Of a stretch of 64,000 bases of DNA, positions 11,301 through 27,200 are shown in pieces. This DNA is from Metopolophium dirhodum. Its lineage: Eukaryota > Arthropoda > Insecta > Hemiptera > Aphididae. The notes under the pieces were generated by a model. The model saw nothing but the letters and a program-made list of their open reading frames with translations. It was not told where the DNA came from and did not search any database. Both the position numbers and the translations under genes were made by a program. Numbering within the stretch: position 1 is the first letter of the stretch; each line of letters opens with the position of its first letter. Location of the stretch: NCBI RefSeq assembly GCF_019925205.1, contig NC_083560.1, forward strand, positions 148,820,526 to 148,884,525, in the 5' to 3' direction.

Positions 11301-12740
11301 ACTCAATTATTACGTTTATGTTAACATTTTTCATTAATGGGGTACATCATTTCAAATTAAAAAAAAAACATAATTTGTTGACGAATAACACTTCAGACAA
11401 TTGCAAATACATTTATCCACTATACATAAACTAGATGATCAGAAAACTAGAATTTAGAACTTAATATTAACGCTTATATGAACATTTTTTAGTCTTGGTG
11501 GTACATAATTTCAAATTTATAAAAAACATAATTAGTTGATGAATAAGACTTCAGTCAATTGCAAATACATTAGTCACCTATAGATAGATTAGTTAAACCC
11601 AAAACTAGATTTTAGAACTCAATTATTACGTTGATATTAATATTTTCATTGTTGGGGTACATCATTTCAAATTAAAAAAATACATTTTATGTTGATGAAA
11701 AAGACTTCAGACAATTGCAAATACATTGAGCACCTATATATAGATTAGATGAACCCAAAACTAGAATTTAGAAATCAATAATTACGTTAATATTAACGTT
11801 ATTCATTGTCGGGGTACATAATTTCAAATTTATAAAAAACATAATTAGTTGATGAATTAGACTTAAGTCAATTGCGAATAAATTAGTCACCTATAGATAG
11901 ATTAGTTGTACGCAAAACTAGAATTAAGAAGTCAATAAATACGTTGATATTAACATTTTCATTGTTGGGGTACATCATTTCAAATTGAAAAATATATTAT
12001 TTGTTGACGACTAAGACTTCAGACAATTGCAAATACATTGAGCACCTATGAATAGATTAGTTGAACCCAAAACTAGAATTTAGAACTCAATTATTACGTT
12101 TATATTAACATTTTTCATTAATGGGGTACATCATTTCAAATTAAAAAAAAACATAATTTGTTGACGAATAATACTTCAGACAATTGCAAATACATTTATC
12201 CACTATACATAAATTAGATGATCAGAAAACTAGAAATTAGAATTCAATATTAAGCCTTAAATAAACATTTTTTAATCTCGGGGTACATAATTTCAAATTT
12301 ATAAAAAACATAATTAGTTGATGAATAAGACTTAAGTCAATTGCAAATACATTAGTCACCTATGGATAGATTAGTTGTACGCAAAACTGGAATTTAGAAG
12401 TCAATAAATACGTTGATATTAACATTTTCATTGTTGGGGTACATCATTTCAAATTAAAAAAATATATAATTTGTTGACGAATAAGACTTCAGACAGTTGC
12501 AGATACATTTTTCAACTATAGATAAACTAGTTGATCTGCGAACTAGAATTTAAAACTCAAATATAAGGCTTATATTAACATTTTTCATTATTGGGGTAAA
12601 TCATTTTAAATTAAAAAAAAACATAATTTGTTGACGAATAGTACTTCAGAAAATTGCAAATACATTTATCCACTATACATAAACTAGATGATCAGAAAAC
12701 TAGTATTTAGAACATAATATTAACGCTTATATGAAAATTT
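8340..12740. repeat. ~4.4-kb block duplicated at 22,445-26,845
   Basis: Offset about 14,105-14,109 (about 90 monomers). Shared rare markers are AAAAAAGTACATTATATG (9,954 and 24,059), TTAATATTAACATTATC (about 10,685 and 24,790), GTACCCAATATTAAAATTT (about 10,965 and 25,075), GTTTATGTTAAC (11,314 and 25,423) and GGTGGTACATAATT (11,497 and 25,606). The match ends where GAAAATTTTTTGTC at 12,730 faces GAAAATTTTTAGTC near 26,845, after which the sequences run into different monomer types. Confidence 0.75.
11154..11159. other. Sparse HindIII-type site, subfamily marker
   Basis: AAGCTT arises from a C-to-T change in the common head TAAGCCTTATATG. By eye I found only five in the window: 11,154, 13,976, 25,263, 34,829 and 43,925. 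The spacings (2,822; 11,287; 9,566; 9,096) match the large block offsets, so the site tracks duplication history. Confidence 0.7.
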
Positions 12741-15700
12741 TTTGTCTTGGGGTACATAATTTCAAATTTATAAAAAACATAATTAGTTGATGAATAAGAC
12801 TTCAGACAGTTGCAGATACATTTTTCAACTATAGATAAACTAATTGATCTGAACACTAGAATTTAGAAGTCATTAATTACGTTAATATTAACAATTTCAT
12901 TGTTGAGGTACATATTTCAAATTAAAAAAAAAACATAATATGTTAATGAATAAGACTTCAGACAATTGCAAATACATTGAGAACCTAAAGATAGATTAGT
13001 TGAACCCAAAACTACGTTTAAGAACTCAATTATTACGTTTATATTAACATTTTTCATTCATGGGGTACATCATTTCAAATTAAAAAAAAAAACATAATTT
13101 GCTGACGAATAACACTTCAGATAATTGCAAATACTTTTATCCACGATACATAAACTAGATGATCAGAAAACTAGAATTTAGAACTCAATATTAACGCTTA
13201 TATGAACATTTTTTGGTCTTGGGGTACATCATTTCAAATTAAAAAAATACATTATATGTTGATGAAAAAGACTTCTGACAATTGCAAATACATTGAGCAC
13301 CTATAAATAGATTAGATGAACCCAAAACTATAAACTAGAAATCAATAATTACGTTAATATTAACGTTATTCATTAATGGGGGACATCATTTCAAATTAAA
13401 TAAAAACATAATATGTTGAAGAATAAGACTTTAGTCAATTGCAAATACATTATTCACCTATAGATAGATTAGTTGTACGCAAAACTATAAACTAGAAATC
13501 AATAATTACGTTAATATTAACGTTATTCATTAATGGGGGACATCATTTCAAATTAAATAAAAACATAATATGTTGAAGAATAAGACTTTAGTCAATTGCG
13601 AATAAATTAGTCACCTATAGATAGATTAGTTGTACGCAAAACTAGAATTAAGAAGTCAATAAATACGTTGATATTAACATTTTCATTGTTGGGGTACATC
13701 ATTTCAAATTAAAAAAATATATAATTTGTTGACGACTAAGACTCCAGACAATTGCAAATACATTGAGCACCTATGGATAGATTAGTTGAACCCAAAACTA
13801 GAATTTAGAACTCAATTATTACGTTTATATTAACATTTTCATTAATGGGGTACATCATTTCAAATTAAAAAAAAACATAATTTGTTGACGAATAAGACTT
13901 CAGAAAATTGCAAATACATTTATCCACTATACATAAATTAGATGATCAGAAAACTAGAATTTAGAACTCAATATTAAGCTTTATATGAACATTTTTTAGT
14001 CTCGGTGGTACATAATTTCAAATTTATAAAAAACATAATTAGTTGATGAATAAGACTTCAGTCAATTGCAAATACATTAGTCACCTATAGATAGATTAGT
14101 TAAACCCAAAACTAGATTTTAGAACTCAATTATTACGTTGATATTAATATTTTCATTGTTGGGGTACATCATTTCAAATTAAAAAAATACATTTTATGTT
14201 GATGAAAAAGACTTCAGACAATTGCAAATACATTGAGCACCTATATATAGATTAGATGAACCCAAAACTAGAATTTAGAAATCAATAATTACGTTAATAT
14301 TAACGTTATTCATTGTCGGGGTACATAATTTCAAATTTATAAAAAACATAATTAGTTGATGAATTAGACTTAAGTCAATTGCGAATAAATTAGTCACCTA
14401 TAGATAGATTAGTTGTACGCAAAACTAGAATTAAGAAGTCAATAAATACGTTGATATTAACATTTTCATTGTTGGGGTACATCATTTCAAATTAAAAAAA
14501 TATATTATTTGTTGACGACTAAGACTTCAGACAATTGCAAATACATTGAGCACCTATGAATAGATTAGTTGAACCCAAAACTAGAATTTAGAACTCAATT
14601 ATTACGTTTATATTAACATTTTTCATTAATGGGGTACATCATTTCAAATTAAAAAAAAACATAATTTGTTGACGAATAATACTTCAGACAATTGCAAATA
14701 CATTTATCCACTATACATAAATTAGATGATCAGAAAACTAGAAATTAGAATTCAATATTAAGCCTTAAATAAACATTTTTTAATCTCGGGGTACATAATT
14801 TCAAATTTATAAAAAACATAATTAGTTGATGAATAAGACTTAAGTCAATTGCAAATACATTAGTCACCTATGGATAGATTAGTTGTACGCAAAACTGGAA
14901 TTTAGAAGTCAATAAATACGTTGATATTAACATTTTCATTGTTGGGGTACATCATTTCAAATTAAAAAAATATATAATTTGTTGACGAATAAGACTTCAG
15001 ACAGTTGCAGATACATTTTTCAACTATAGATAAACTAGTTGATCTGCGAACTAGAATTTAAAACTCAAATATAAGGCTTATATTAACATTTTTCATTATT
15101 GGGGTAAATCATTTTAAATTAAAAAAAAACATAATTTGTTGACGAATAGTACTTCAGAAAATTGCAAATACATTTATCCACTATACATAAACTAGATGAT
15201 CAGAAAACTAGTATTTAGAACATAATATTAACGCTTATATGAAAATTTTTTGTCTTGGGGTACATAATTTCAAATTTATAAAAAACATAATTAGTTGATG
15301 AATAAGACTTCAGACAGTTGCAGATACATTTTTCAACTATAGATAAACTAATTGATCTGAACACTAGAATTTAGAAGTCATTAATTACGTTAATATTAAC
15401 AATTTCATTGTTGAGGTACATATTTCAAATTAAAAAAAAAACATAATATGTTAATGAATAAGACTTCAGACAATTGCAAATACATTGAGAACCTAAAGAT
15501 AGATTAGTTGAACCCAAAACTACGTTTAAGAACTCAATTATTACGTTTATATTAACATTTTTCATTCATGGGGTACATCATTTCAAATTAAAAAAAAAAA
15601 CATAATTTGCTGACGAATAACACTTCAGAGAATTGCAAATACTTTTATCCACGATACATAAACTAGATGATCAGAAAACTAGAATTTAGAACTCAATATT

Positions 15701-16510
15701 AACGCTTATATGAACATTTTTTGGTCTTGGGGTACATCATTTCAAATTAAAAAAATACATTATATGTTGATGAAAAAGACTTCTGACAATTGCAAATACA
15801 TTGAGCACCTATAAATAGATTAGATGAACCCAAAACTATAAACTAGAAATCAATAATTACGTTAATATTAACGTTATTCATTAATGGGGGACATCATTTC
15901 AAATTAAATAAAAACATAATATGTTGAAGAATAAGACTTTAGTCAATTGCAAATACATTATTCACCTATAGAGAGATTAGTTGTACGCAAAACTATAAAC
16001 TAGAAATCAATAATTACGTTAATATTAACGTTATTCATTAATGGGGGACATCATTTCAAATTAAATAAAAACATAATATGTTGAAGAATAAGACTTTAGT
16101 CAATTGCGAATAAATTAGTCACCTATAGATAGATTAGTTGTACGCAAAACTAGAATTAAGAAGTCAATAAATACGTTGATATTAACATTTTCATTGTTGG
16201 GGTACATCATTTCAAATTAAAAAAATATATAATTTGTTGACGACTAAGACTCCAGACAATTGCAAATACATTGAGCACCTATGGATAGATTAGTTGAACC
16301 CAAAACTAGAATTTAGAACTCAATTATTACGTTTATATTAACATTTTCATTAATGGGGTACATCATTTCAAATTAAAAAAAAACATAATTTGTTGACGAA
16401 TAAGACTTCAGAAAATTGCAAATACATTTATCCACTATACATAAATTAGATGATCAGAAAACTAGAATTTAGAACTCAATATTAAGCCTTATATGAACAT
16501 TTTTTAGTCT
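11497..16510. repeat. 16-monomer tandem duplication (~2.51-kb unit, two copies)
   Basis: Unit 1 runs from about 11,497 to 14,003 and unit 2 from about 14,004. The marker GGTGGTACATAATT sits at 11,497 and 14,004 (offset 2,507), and the rare head CTAGTATTTAG near 12,701 and 15,209 (offset 2,508). Sixteen monomers of 156.9 bp give 2,510. Within the unit the order includes T4, T1, T2, T3, T1, T3-like, T4-like, T1, T4, T2 and T2. Small differences exist, such as CAAATTGAAAAATATATT near 11,985 against an uninterrupted A-run in unit 2, and AGAGAGATTAG near 15,970 against AGATAGATTAG near 13,462. Confidence 0.82.
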
Positions 16511-18680
16511 CGGGGTACATAATTTCAAATTTATAAAAAACATAATTAGTTGATGAATAAGACTTTAGTCAATTGCAAATACATTAGTCACCTATAGATA
16601 GATTAGTTAAACCCAAAACTAGATTTTAGAACTCAATTATTACGTTGATATTAACATTTTCATTGTTGGGGTACATCATTTCAAATTAAAAAAATACATT
16701 ATATGTTGATGAAAAAGACTTCAGACAATTGCAAATACATTGAGCACCTATATATAGATTAGATGAACCCAAAACTAGAATTTAGAAATCAATAATTACG
16801 TTTATATTAACGTTATTCATTGTCGGGGTACATAATTTCAAATTTATAAAAAACATAATTAGTTGATGAATTAGACTTAAGTCAATTGCGAATAAATTAG
16901 TCACCTATAGATAGATTAGTTGTACGCAAAACTAGAATTAAGAAGTCAATAAATACGTTGATATTAACATTTTCATTGTTGGGGTACATCATTTCAAATT
17001 AAAAAAATATATAATTTGTTGACGACTAAGACTCCAGACAATTGCAAATACATTGAGCACCTATGGATAGATTAGTTGAACCCAAAACTAGAATTTAGAA
17101 CTCAATTATTACGTTTATATTAACATTTTCATTAATGGGGTACATCATTTCAAATTAAAAAAAAACATAATTTGTTGACGAATAATACTTCAGAAAATTG
17201 CAAATACATTTATCCACTATACATAAATTAGATGATCAGAAAACTAGAAATTAGAATTCAATATTAAGCCTTAAATAAACATTTTTTAATCTCGGGGTAC
17301 ATAAATTCAAATTTATAAAAAACATAATTAGTTGATGAATAAGACTTCAGACAGTTGCAGATACATTTTTCAACTATAGATAAACTAATTGATCTGAACA
17401 CTAGAATTTAGAAGTCATTAATTACGTTAATATTAACAATTTCATTGTTGAGGTACATATTTCAAATTAAAAAAAAAACATAATATGTTAATGAATAAGA
17501 CTTCAGACAATTGCAAATACATTGAGAACCTAAAGATAGATTAGTTGAACCCAAAACTAGGTTTAAGAACTCAATTATTACGTTTATATTAACATTTTTC
17601 ATTAATGGGGTACATCATTTCAAATTAAAAAAAAAACATAATTTGCTGACGAATAACACTTCAGAGAATTGCAAATACTTTTATCCACGATACATAAACT
17701 AGATGATCAGAAAACTAGAATTTAGAACTCAATATTAACGCTTATATGAACATTTTTTGGTCTTGGGGTACATCATTTCAAATTAAAAAAATACATTATA
17801 TGTTGATGAAAAAGACTTCTGACAATTGCAAATACATTGAGCACCTATAAATAGATTAGATGAACCCAAAACTATAAACTAGAAATCAATAATTACGTTA
17901 ATATTAAAGTTATTCATTAATGGGGGACATCATTTCAAATTAAATAAAAACATAATATGTTGAAGAATAAGACTTTAGTCAATTGCAAATACATTATTCA
18001 CCTATAGATAGATTAGTTGTACGCAAAACTAGAATTTAGAAATCAATAATTACGTTAATATTAACGTTATTCATTGTTGGGGTACATAATTTCAAATTAA
18101 AAAAATACATTATATGTTGATGAAAAAGACTTCAGACAATTGCAAATACATTGAGCACCTATGGATAGATTAGTTGAACCCAAAACTAGAATTTAGAACT
18201 CAATTATTACGTTTATATTAACATTTTTCATTATTGGGGTAAATCATTTTAAATAAAAAAAAACATAATTTGTTGACGAAAAAGACTTCAGAAAATTGCA
18301 AATACATTTATCCACTATACATAAATTAGATGATCAGAAAACTAGAATTTAGAATTCAATATTAAGCCTTATATGAACATTTTTTAATCTCGGGGTACAT
18401 AATTTCAAATTTATAAAAAACATAATTAGTTGATGAATAAGACTTTAGTCAATTGCAAATACATTAGTCACCTATGGATAGATTAGTTGTACGCAAAACT
18501 AGAATTAAGAAGTCATTTAATACGTTAATATAAACATTATCATTGTTGGGGTACATCATTTCAAATTAAAAAAAAACATAATATGTTGACGAATAAGACT
18601 TCAGACAGTTGCAGATACATTTTTCAACTATAGATAAACTAGATGATCTGAACACTAGAATTTAGAGGTCATTAATTACG
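14423..18680. repeat. ~4.3-kb block, second copy
   Basis: Matches 2,979-7,240 at an offset of about 11,441-11,444, and 27,752 onward at 13,329. The match to the downstream copy continues to about 20,530 (33,860 downstream), about 6.1 kb in all. It overlaps the second unit of the 16-monomer duplication, so at least two amplification events are superimposed here. Confidence 0.72.
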
Positions 18681-21600
18681 TTGATATTAACATTTTCATT
18701 GTTGGGGTACATCATTTCAAATTAAAAAAAATATATAATTTGTTGACGAATAAGACTTCAGACAATTGCAAATACATTGAGCACCTATGGATAGATTAGT
18801 TGAACCCAAAACTAGAATTTAGAACTCAATTATTACGTTTATATTAACATTTTTCATTAATGGGGTACATCATTTCAAATTAAAAAAAAACATAATTTGT
18901 TGACGAATAAGACTTCAGAAAATTGCAAATACATTTATCCACTATACATAAATTAGATGATCAGAAAACTAGAATTTAGAACTCAATATTAAGCCTTATA
19001 TGAACATTTTTTAGTCTCGGGGTACATAATTTCAAATTTATAAAAAACATAATTAGTTGATGAATAAGACTTTAGTCAATTGCAAATACATTAGTCACCT
19101 ATAGATAGATTAGTTAAACCCAAAACTAGATTTTAGAACTCAATTATTACGTTGATATTAACATTTTCATTGTTGGGGTACATCATTTCAAATTAAAAAA
19201 ATACATTATATGTTGATGAAAAAGACTTCAGACAATTGCAAATACATTGAGCACCTATATATAGATTAGATGAACCCAAAACTAGAATTTAGAAATCAAT
19301 AATTACGTTTATATTAACGTTATTCATTGTCGGGGTACATAATTTCAAATTTATAAAAAACATAATTAGTTGATGAATTAGACTTAAGTCAATTGCGAAT
19401 AAATTAGTCACCTATAGATAGATTAGTTGTACGCAAAACTGGAATTTAGAAGTCAATAAATACGTTGATATTAACATTTTCATTGTTGGGGTACATCATT
19501 TCAAATTAAAAAAATATATAATTTGTTGACGAATAAGACTTCAGACAGTTGCAGATACATTTTTCAACTATAGATAAACTAGTTGATCTGCGAACTAGAA
19601 TTTAAAACTCAAATATAAGGCTTATATTAACATTTTTCATTATTGGGGTAAATCATTTTAAATTAAAAAAAAACATAATTTGTTGACGAATAGTACTTCA
19701 GAAAATTGCAAATACATTTATCCACTATACATAAACTAGATGATCAGAAAACTAGAATTTAGAACATAATATTAACGCTTATATGAAAATTTTTAGTCTT
19801 GGGGTACATAATTTCAAATTTATAAAAAACATAATTAGTTGATGAATAAGACTTCAGACAGTTGCAGATACATTTTTCAACTATAGATAAACTAATTGAT
19901 CTGAACACTAGAATTTAGAAGTCATTAATTACGTTAATATTAACAATTTCATTGTTGAGGTACATATTTCAAATTAAAAAAAAAACATAATATGTTAATG
20001 AATAAGACTTCAGACAATTGCAAATACATTGAGAACCTAAAGATAGATTAGTTGAACCCAAAACTAGGTTTAAGAACTCAATTATTACGTTTATATTAAC
20101 ATTTTTCATTAATGGGGTACATCATTTCAAATTAAAAAAAAAAACATAATTTGCTGACGAATAACACTTCAGAGAATTGCAAATACTTTTATCCACGATA
20201 CATAAACTAGATGATCAGAAAACTAGAATTTAGAACTCAATATTAACGCTTATATGAACATTTTTTGGTCTTGGGGTACATCATTTCAAATTAAAAAAGT
20301 ACATTATATGTTGATGAAAAAGACTTCTGACAATTGCAAATACATTGAGCACCTATAAATAGATTAGATGAACCCAAAACTATAAACTAGAAATCAATAA
20401 TTACGTTAATATTAAAGTTATTCATTAATGGGGGACATCATTTCAAATTAAATAAAAACATAATATGTTGAAGAATAAGACTTTAGTCAATTGCAAATAC
20501 ATTATTCACCTATAGAGAGATTAGTTGTACGCAAAACTATAAACTAGAAATCAATAATTACGTTAATATTAACGTTATTCATTAATGGGGGACATCATTT
20601 CAAATTAAATAAAAACATAATATGTTGAAGAATAAGACTTTAGTCAATTGCGAATAAATTAGTCACCTATAGATAGATTAGTTGTACGCAAAACTAGAAT
20701 TAAGAAGTCAATAAATACGTTGATATTAACATTTTCATTGTTGGGGTACATCATTTCAAATTAAAAAAATATATAATTTGTTGACGACTAAGACTCCAGA
20801 CAATTGCAAATACATTGAGCACCTATGGATAGATTAGTTGAACCCAAAACTAGAATTTAGAACTCAATTATTACGTTTATATTAACATTTTCATTAATGG
20901 GGTACATCATTTCAAATTAAAAAAAAAACATAATTTGTTGACGAATAATACTTCAGAAAATTGCAAATACATTTATCCACTATACATAAATTAGATGATC
21001 AGAAAACTAGAAATTAGAATTCAATATTAAGCCTTAAATAAACATTTTTTAATCTCGGGGTACATAAATTCAAATTTATAAAAAACATAATTAGTTGATG
21101 AATAAGACTTCAGACAGTTGCAGATACATTTTTCAACTATAGATAAACTAATTGATCTGAACACTAGAATTTAGAAGTCATTAATTACGTTAATATTAAC
21201 AATTTCATTGTTGAGGTACATATTTCAAATTAAAAAAAAAACATAATATGTTAATGAATAAGACTTCAGACAATTGCAAATACATTGAGAACCTAAAGAT
21301 AGATTAGTTGAACCCAAAACTAGGTTTAAGAACTCAATTATTACGTTTATATTAACATTTTTCATTAATGGGGTACATCATTTCAAATTAAAAAAAAAAC
21401 ATAATTTGCTGACGAATAACACTTCAGAGAATTGCAAATACTTTTATCCACGATACATAAACTAGATGATCAGAAAACTAGAATTTAGAACTCAATATTA
21501 ACGCTTATATGAACATTTTTTGGTCTTGGGGTACATCATTTCAAATTAAAAAAATACATTATATGTTGATGAAAAAGACTTCTGACAATTGCAAATACAT

Positions 21601-24270
21601 TGAGCACCTATAAATAGATTAGATGAACCCAAAACTATAAACTAGAAATCAATAATTACGTTAATATTAAAGTTATTCATTAATGGGGGACATCATTTCA
21701 AATTAAATAAAAACATAATATGTTGAAGAATAAGACTTTAGTCAATTGCAAATACATTATTCACCTATAGATAGATTAGTTGTACGCAAAACTAGAATTT
21801 AGAAATCAATAATTACGTTAATATTAACGTTATTCATTGTTGGGGTACATAATTTCAAATTAAAAAAATACATTATATGTTGATGAAAAAGACTTCAGAC
21901 AATTGCAAATACATTGAGCACCTATGGATAGATTAGTTGAACCCAAAACTAGAATTTAGAACTCAATTATTACGTTTATATTAACATTTTTCATTATTGG
22001 GGTAAATCATTTTAAATAAAAAAAAACATAATTTGTTGACGAAAAAGACTTCAGAAAATTGCAAATACATTTATCCACTATACATAAATTAGATGATCAG
22101 AAAACTAGAATTTAGAATTCAATATTAAGCCTTATATGAACATTTTTTAATCTCGGGGTACATAATTTCAAATTTATAAAAAACATAATTAGTTGATGAA
22201 TAAGACTTTAGTCAATTGCAAATACATTAGTCACCTATGGATAGATTAGTTGTACGCAAAACTAGAATTAAGAAGTCATTTAATACGTTAATATAAACAT
22301 TATCATTGTTGGGGTACATCATTTCAAATTAAAAAAAAACATAATATGTTGACGAATAAGACTTCAGACAGTTGCAGATACATTTTTCAACTATAGATAA
22401 ACTAGATGATCTGAACACTAGAATTTAGAGGTCATTAATTACGTTGATATTAACATTTTCATTGTTGGGGTACATCATTTCAAATTAAAAAAAATATATA
22501 ATTTGTTGACGAATAAGACTTCAGACAATTGCAAATACATTGAGCACCTATGGATAGATTAGTTGAACCCAAAACTAGAATTTAGAACTCAATTATTACG
22601 TTTATATTAACATTTTTCATTAATGGGGTACATCATTTCAAATTAAAAAAAAACATAATTTGTTGACGAATAAGACTTCAGAAAATTGCAAATACATTTA
22701 TCCACTATACATAAATTAGATGATCAGAAAACTAGAATTTAGAACTCAATATTAAGCCTTATATGAACATTTTTTAGTCTCGGGGTACATAATTTCAAAT
22801 TTATAAAAAACATAATTAGTTGATGAATAAGACTTTAGTCAATTGCAAATACATTAGTCACCTATAGATAGATTAGTTAAACCCAAAACTAGATTTTAGA
22901 ACTCAATTATTACGTTGATATTAACATTTTCATTGTTGGGGTACATCATTTCAAATTAAAAAAATACATTATATGTTGATGAAAAAGACTTCAGACAATT
23001 GCAAATACATTGAGCACCTATATATAGATTAGATGAACCCAAAACTAGAATTTAGAAATCAATAATTACGTTTATATTAACGTTATTCATTGTCGGGGTA
23101 CATAATTTCAAATTTATAAAAAACATAATTAGTTGATGAATTAGACTTAAGTCAATTGCGAATAAATTAGTCACCTATAGATAGATTAGTTGTACGCAAA
23201 ACTGGAATTTAGAAGTCAATAAATACGTTGATATTAACATTTTCATTGTTGGGGTACATCATTTCAAATTAAAAAAATATATAATTTGTTGACGAATAAG
23301 ACTTCAGACAGTTGCAGATACATTTTTCAACTATAGATAAACTAGTTGATCTGCGAACTAGAATTTAAAACTCAAATATAAGGCTTATATTAACATTTTT
23401 CATTATTGGGGTAAATCATTTTAAATTAAAAAAAAACATAATTTGTTGACGAATAGTACTTCAGAAAATTGCAAATACATTTATCCACTATACATAAACT
23501 AGATGATCAGAAAACTAGAATTTAGAACATAATATTAACGCTTATATGAAAATTTTTAGTCTTGGGGTACATAATTTCAAATTTATAAAAAACATAATTA
23601 GTTGATGAATAAGACTTCAGACAGTTGCAGATACATTTTTCAACTATAGATAAACTAATTGATCTGAACACTAGAATTTAGAAGTCATTAATTACGTTAA
23701 TATTAACAATTTCATTGTTGAGGTACATATTTCAAATTAAAAAAAAAACATAATATGTTAATGAATAAGACTTCAGACAATTGCAAATACATTGAGAACC
23801 TAAAGATAGATTAGTTGAACCCAAAACTAGGTTTAAGAACTCAATTATTACGTTTATATTAACATTTTTCATTAATGGGGTACATCATTTCAAATTAAAA
23901 AAAAAAACATAATTTGCTGACGAATAACACTTCAGAGAATTGCAAATACTTTTATCCACGATACATAAACTAGATGATCAGAAAACTAGAATTTAGAACT
24001 CAATATTAACGCTTATATGAACATTTTTTGGTCTTGGGGTACATCATTTCAAATTAAAAAAGTACATTATATGTTGATGAAAAAGACTTCTGACAATTGC
24101 AAATACATTGAGCACCTATAAATAGATTAGATGAACCCAAAACTATAAACTAGAAATCAATAATTACGTTAATATTAAAGTTATTCATTAATGGGGGACA
24201 TCATTTCAAATTAAATAAAAACATAATATGTTGAAGAATAAGACTTTAGTCAATTGCAAATACATTATTC
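17300..24270. repeat. 24-monomer tandem duplication (~3.76-kb unit, two copies, second incomplete)
   Basis: Unit 1 begins near 17,300 and unit 2 near 21,062. The box variant ACATAAATTC occurs near 17,298 and 21,062, TAATATAAACATTATC near 18,530 and 22,290, and AAAAAAGTACATT at 20,294 and 24,059 (offset 3,764-3,765; 24 monomers give 3,765). The match ends where AGAGAGATTAG near 20,514 faces AGATAGATTAG near 24,278 and the next monomers differ. Confidence 0.78.
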
Positions 24271-27200
24271 ACCTATAGATAGATTAGTTGTACGCAAAAC
24301 TAGAATTTAGAAATCAATAATTACGTTAATATTAACGTTATTCATTGTTGGGGTACATAATTTCAAATTAAAAAAATACATTATATGTTGATGAAAAAGA
24401 CTTCAGACAATTGCAAATACATTGAGCACCTATGGATAGATTAGTTGAACCCAAAACTAGAATTTAGAACTCAATTATTACGTTTATATTAACATTTTTC
24501 ATTATTGGGGTAAATCATTTTAAATAAAAAAAAAACATAATTTGTTGACGAAAAAGACTTCAGAAAATTGCAAATACATTTATCCACTATACATAAATTA
24601 GATGATCAGAAAACTAGAATTTAGAATTCAATATTAAGCCTTATATGAACATTTTTTAATCTCGGGGTACATAATTTCAAATTTATAAAAAACATAATTA
24701 GTTGATGAATAAGACTTTAGTCAATTGCAAATACATTAGTCACCTATGGATAGATTAGTTGTACGCAAAACTAGAATTAAGAAGTCATTTAATACGTTAA
24801 TATTAACATTATCATTGTTGGGGTACATCATTTCAAATTAAAAAAAAACATAATATGTTGACGAATAAGACTTCAGACAGTTGCAGATACATTTTTCAAC
24901 TATAGATAAACTAGATGATCTGAACACTAGAATTTAGAGGTCATTAATTACGTTGATATTAACATTTTCATTGTTGGGGTACATCATTTCAAATTAAAAA
25001 AAATATATAATTTGTTGACGAATAAGACTTCAGACAATTGCAAATACATTGAGCACCTATGGATAGATAAGTTGTACCCAATATTAAAATTTAGAACTCA
25101 ATTATTACGTTTATATTAACATTTTTCATTAATGGGGTACATCATTTCAAATTAAAAAAAAACATAATTTGTTGACGAATAAGACTTCAGAAAATTGCAA
25201 ATACATTTATCCACTATACATAAATTAGATGATCAGAAAACTAGAATTTAGAACTCAATATTAAGCTTTATATGAACATTTTTTAGTCTCGGGGTACATA
25301 ATTTCAAATTTATAAAAAACATAATTAGTTGATGAATAAGACTTTAGTCAATTGCAAATACATTAGTCACCTATAGATAGATTAGTTAAACCCAAAACTA
25401 GATTTTAGAACTCAATTATTACGTTTATGTTAACATTTTTCATTAATGGGGTACATCATTTCAAATTAAAAAAAAAACATAATTTGTTGACGAATAACAC
25501 TTCAGACAATTGCAAATACATTTATCCACTATACATAAACTAGATGATCAGAAAACTAGAATTTAGAACTTAATATTAACGCTTATATGAACATTTTTTA
25601 GTCTTGGTGGTACATAATTTCAAATTTATAAAAAACATAATTAGTTGATGAATAAGACTTCAGTCAATTGCAAATACATTAGTCACCTATAGATAGATTA
25701 GTTAAACCCAAAACTAGATTTTAGAACTCAATTATTACGTTGATATTAATATTTTCATTGTTGGGGTACATCATTTCAAATTAAAAAAATACATTTTATG
25801 TTGATGAAAAAGACTTCAGACAATTGCAAATACATTGAGCACCTATATATAGATTAGATGAACCCAAAACTAGAATTTAGAAATCAATAATTACGTTAAT
25901 ATTAACGTTATTCATTGTCGGGGTACATAATTTCAAATTTATAAAAAACATAATTAGTTGATGAATTAGACTTAAGTCAATTGCGAATAAATTAGTCACC
26001 TATAGATAGATTAGTTGTACGCAAAACTAGAATTAAGAAGTCAATAAATACGTTGATATTAACATTTTCATTGTTGGGGTACATCATTTCAAATTAAAAA
26101 AATATATTATTTGTTGACGACTAAGACTTCAGACAATTGCAAATACATTGAGCACCTATGAATAGATTAGTTGAACCCAAAACTAGAATTTAGAACTCAA
26201 TTATTACGTTTATATTAACATTTTTCATTAATGGGGTACATCATTTCAAATTAAAAAAAAACATAATTTGTTGACGAATAATACTTCAGACAATTGCAAA
26301 TACATTTATCCACTATACATAAATTAGATGATCAGAAAACTAGAAATTAGAATTCAATATTAAGCCTTAAATAAACATTTTTTAATCTCGGGGTACATAA
26401 TTTCAAATTTATAAAAAACATAATTAGTTGATGAATAAGACTTAAGTCAATTGCAAATACATTAGTCACCTATGGATAGATTAGTTGTACGCAAAACTGG
26501 AATTTAGAAGTCAATAAATACGTTGATATTAACATTTTCATTGTTGGGGTACATCATTTCAAATTAAAAAAATATATAATTTGTTGACGAATAAGACTTC
26601 AGACAGTTGCAGATACATTTTTCAACTATAGATAAACTAGTTGATCTGCGAACTAGAATTTAAAACTCAAATATAAGGCTTATATTAACATTTTTCATTA
26701 TTGGGGTAAATCATTTTAAATTAAAAAAAAACATAATTTGTTGACGAATAGTACTTCAGAAAATTGCAAATACATTTATCCACTATACATAAACTAGATG
26801 ATCAGAAAACTAGTATTTAGAACATAATATTAACGCTTATATGAAAATTTTTAGTCTTGGGGTACATAATTTCAAATTTATAAAAAACATAATTAGTTGA
26901 TGAATAAGACCTGAAGTCAATTGCGAATAAATTAGACACCTATAAATAGATTAGTTGTACGCAAAACTAGAATTAAGAAGTCATTAAATACGTTAATATT
27001 AACATTATCATTGTTGGGGTACATCATTTCAAATTAAAAAAAAACATAATATGTTGACGAATAAGACTTCAGACAGTTGCAGATACATTTTTCAACTATA
27101 GATAAACTAGATGATCTGAACACTAGAATTTAGAGGTCATTAATTACGTTGATATTAACATTTTCATTGTTGGGGTACATCATTTCAAATTAAAAAAAAT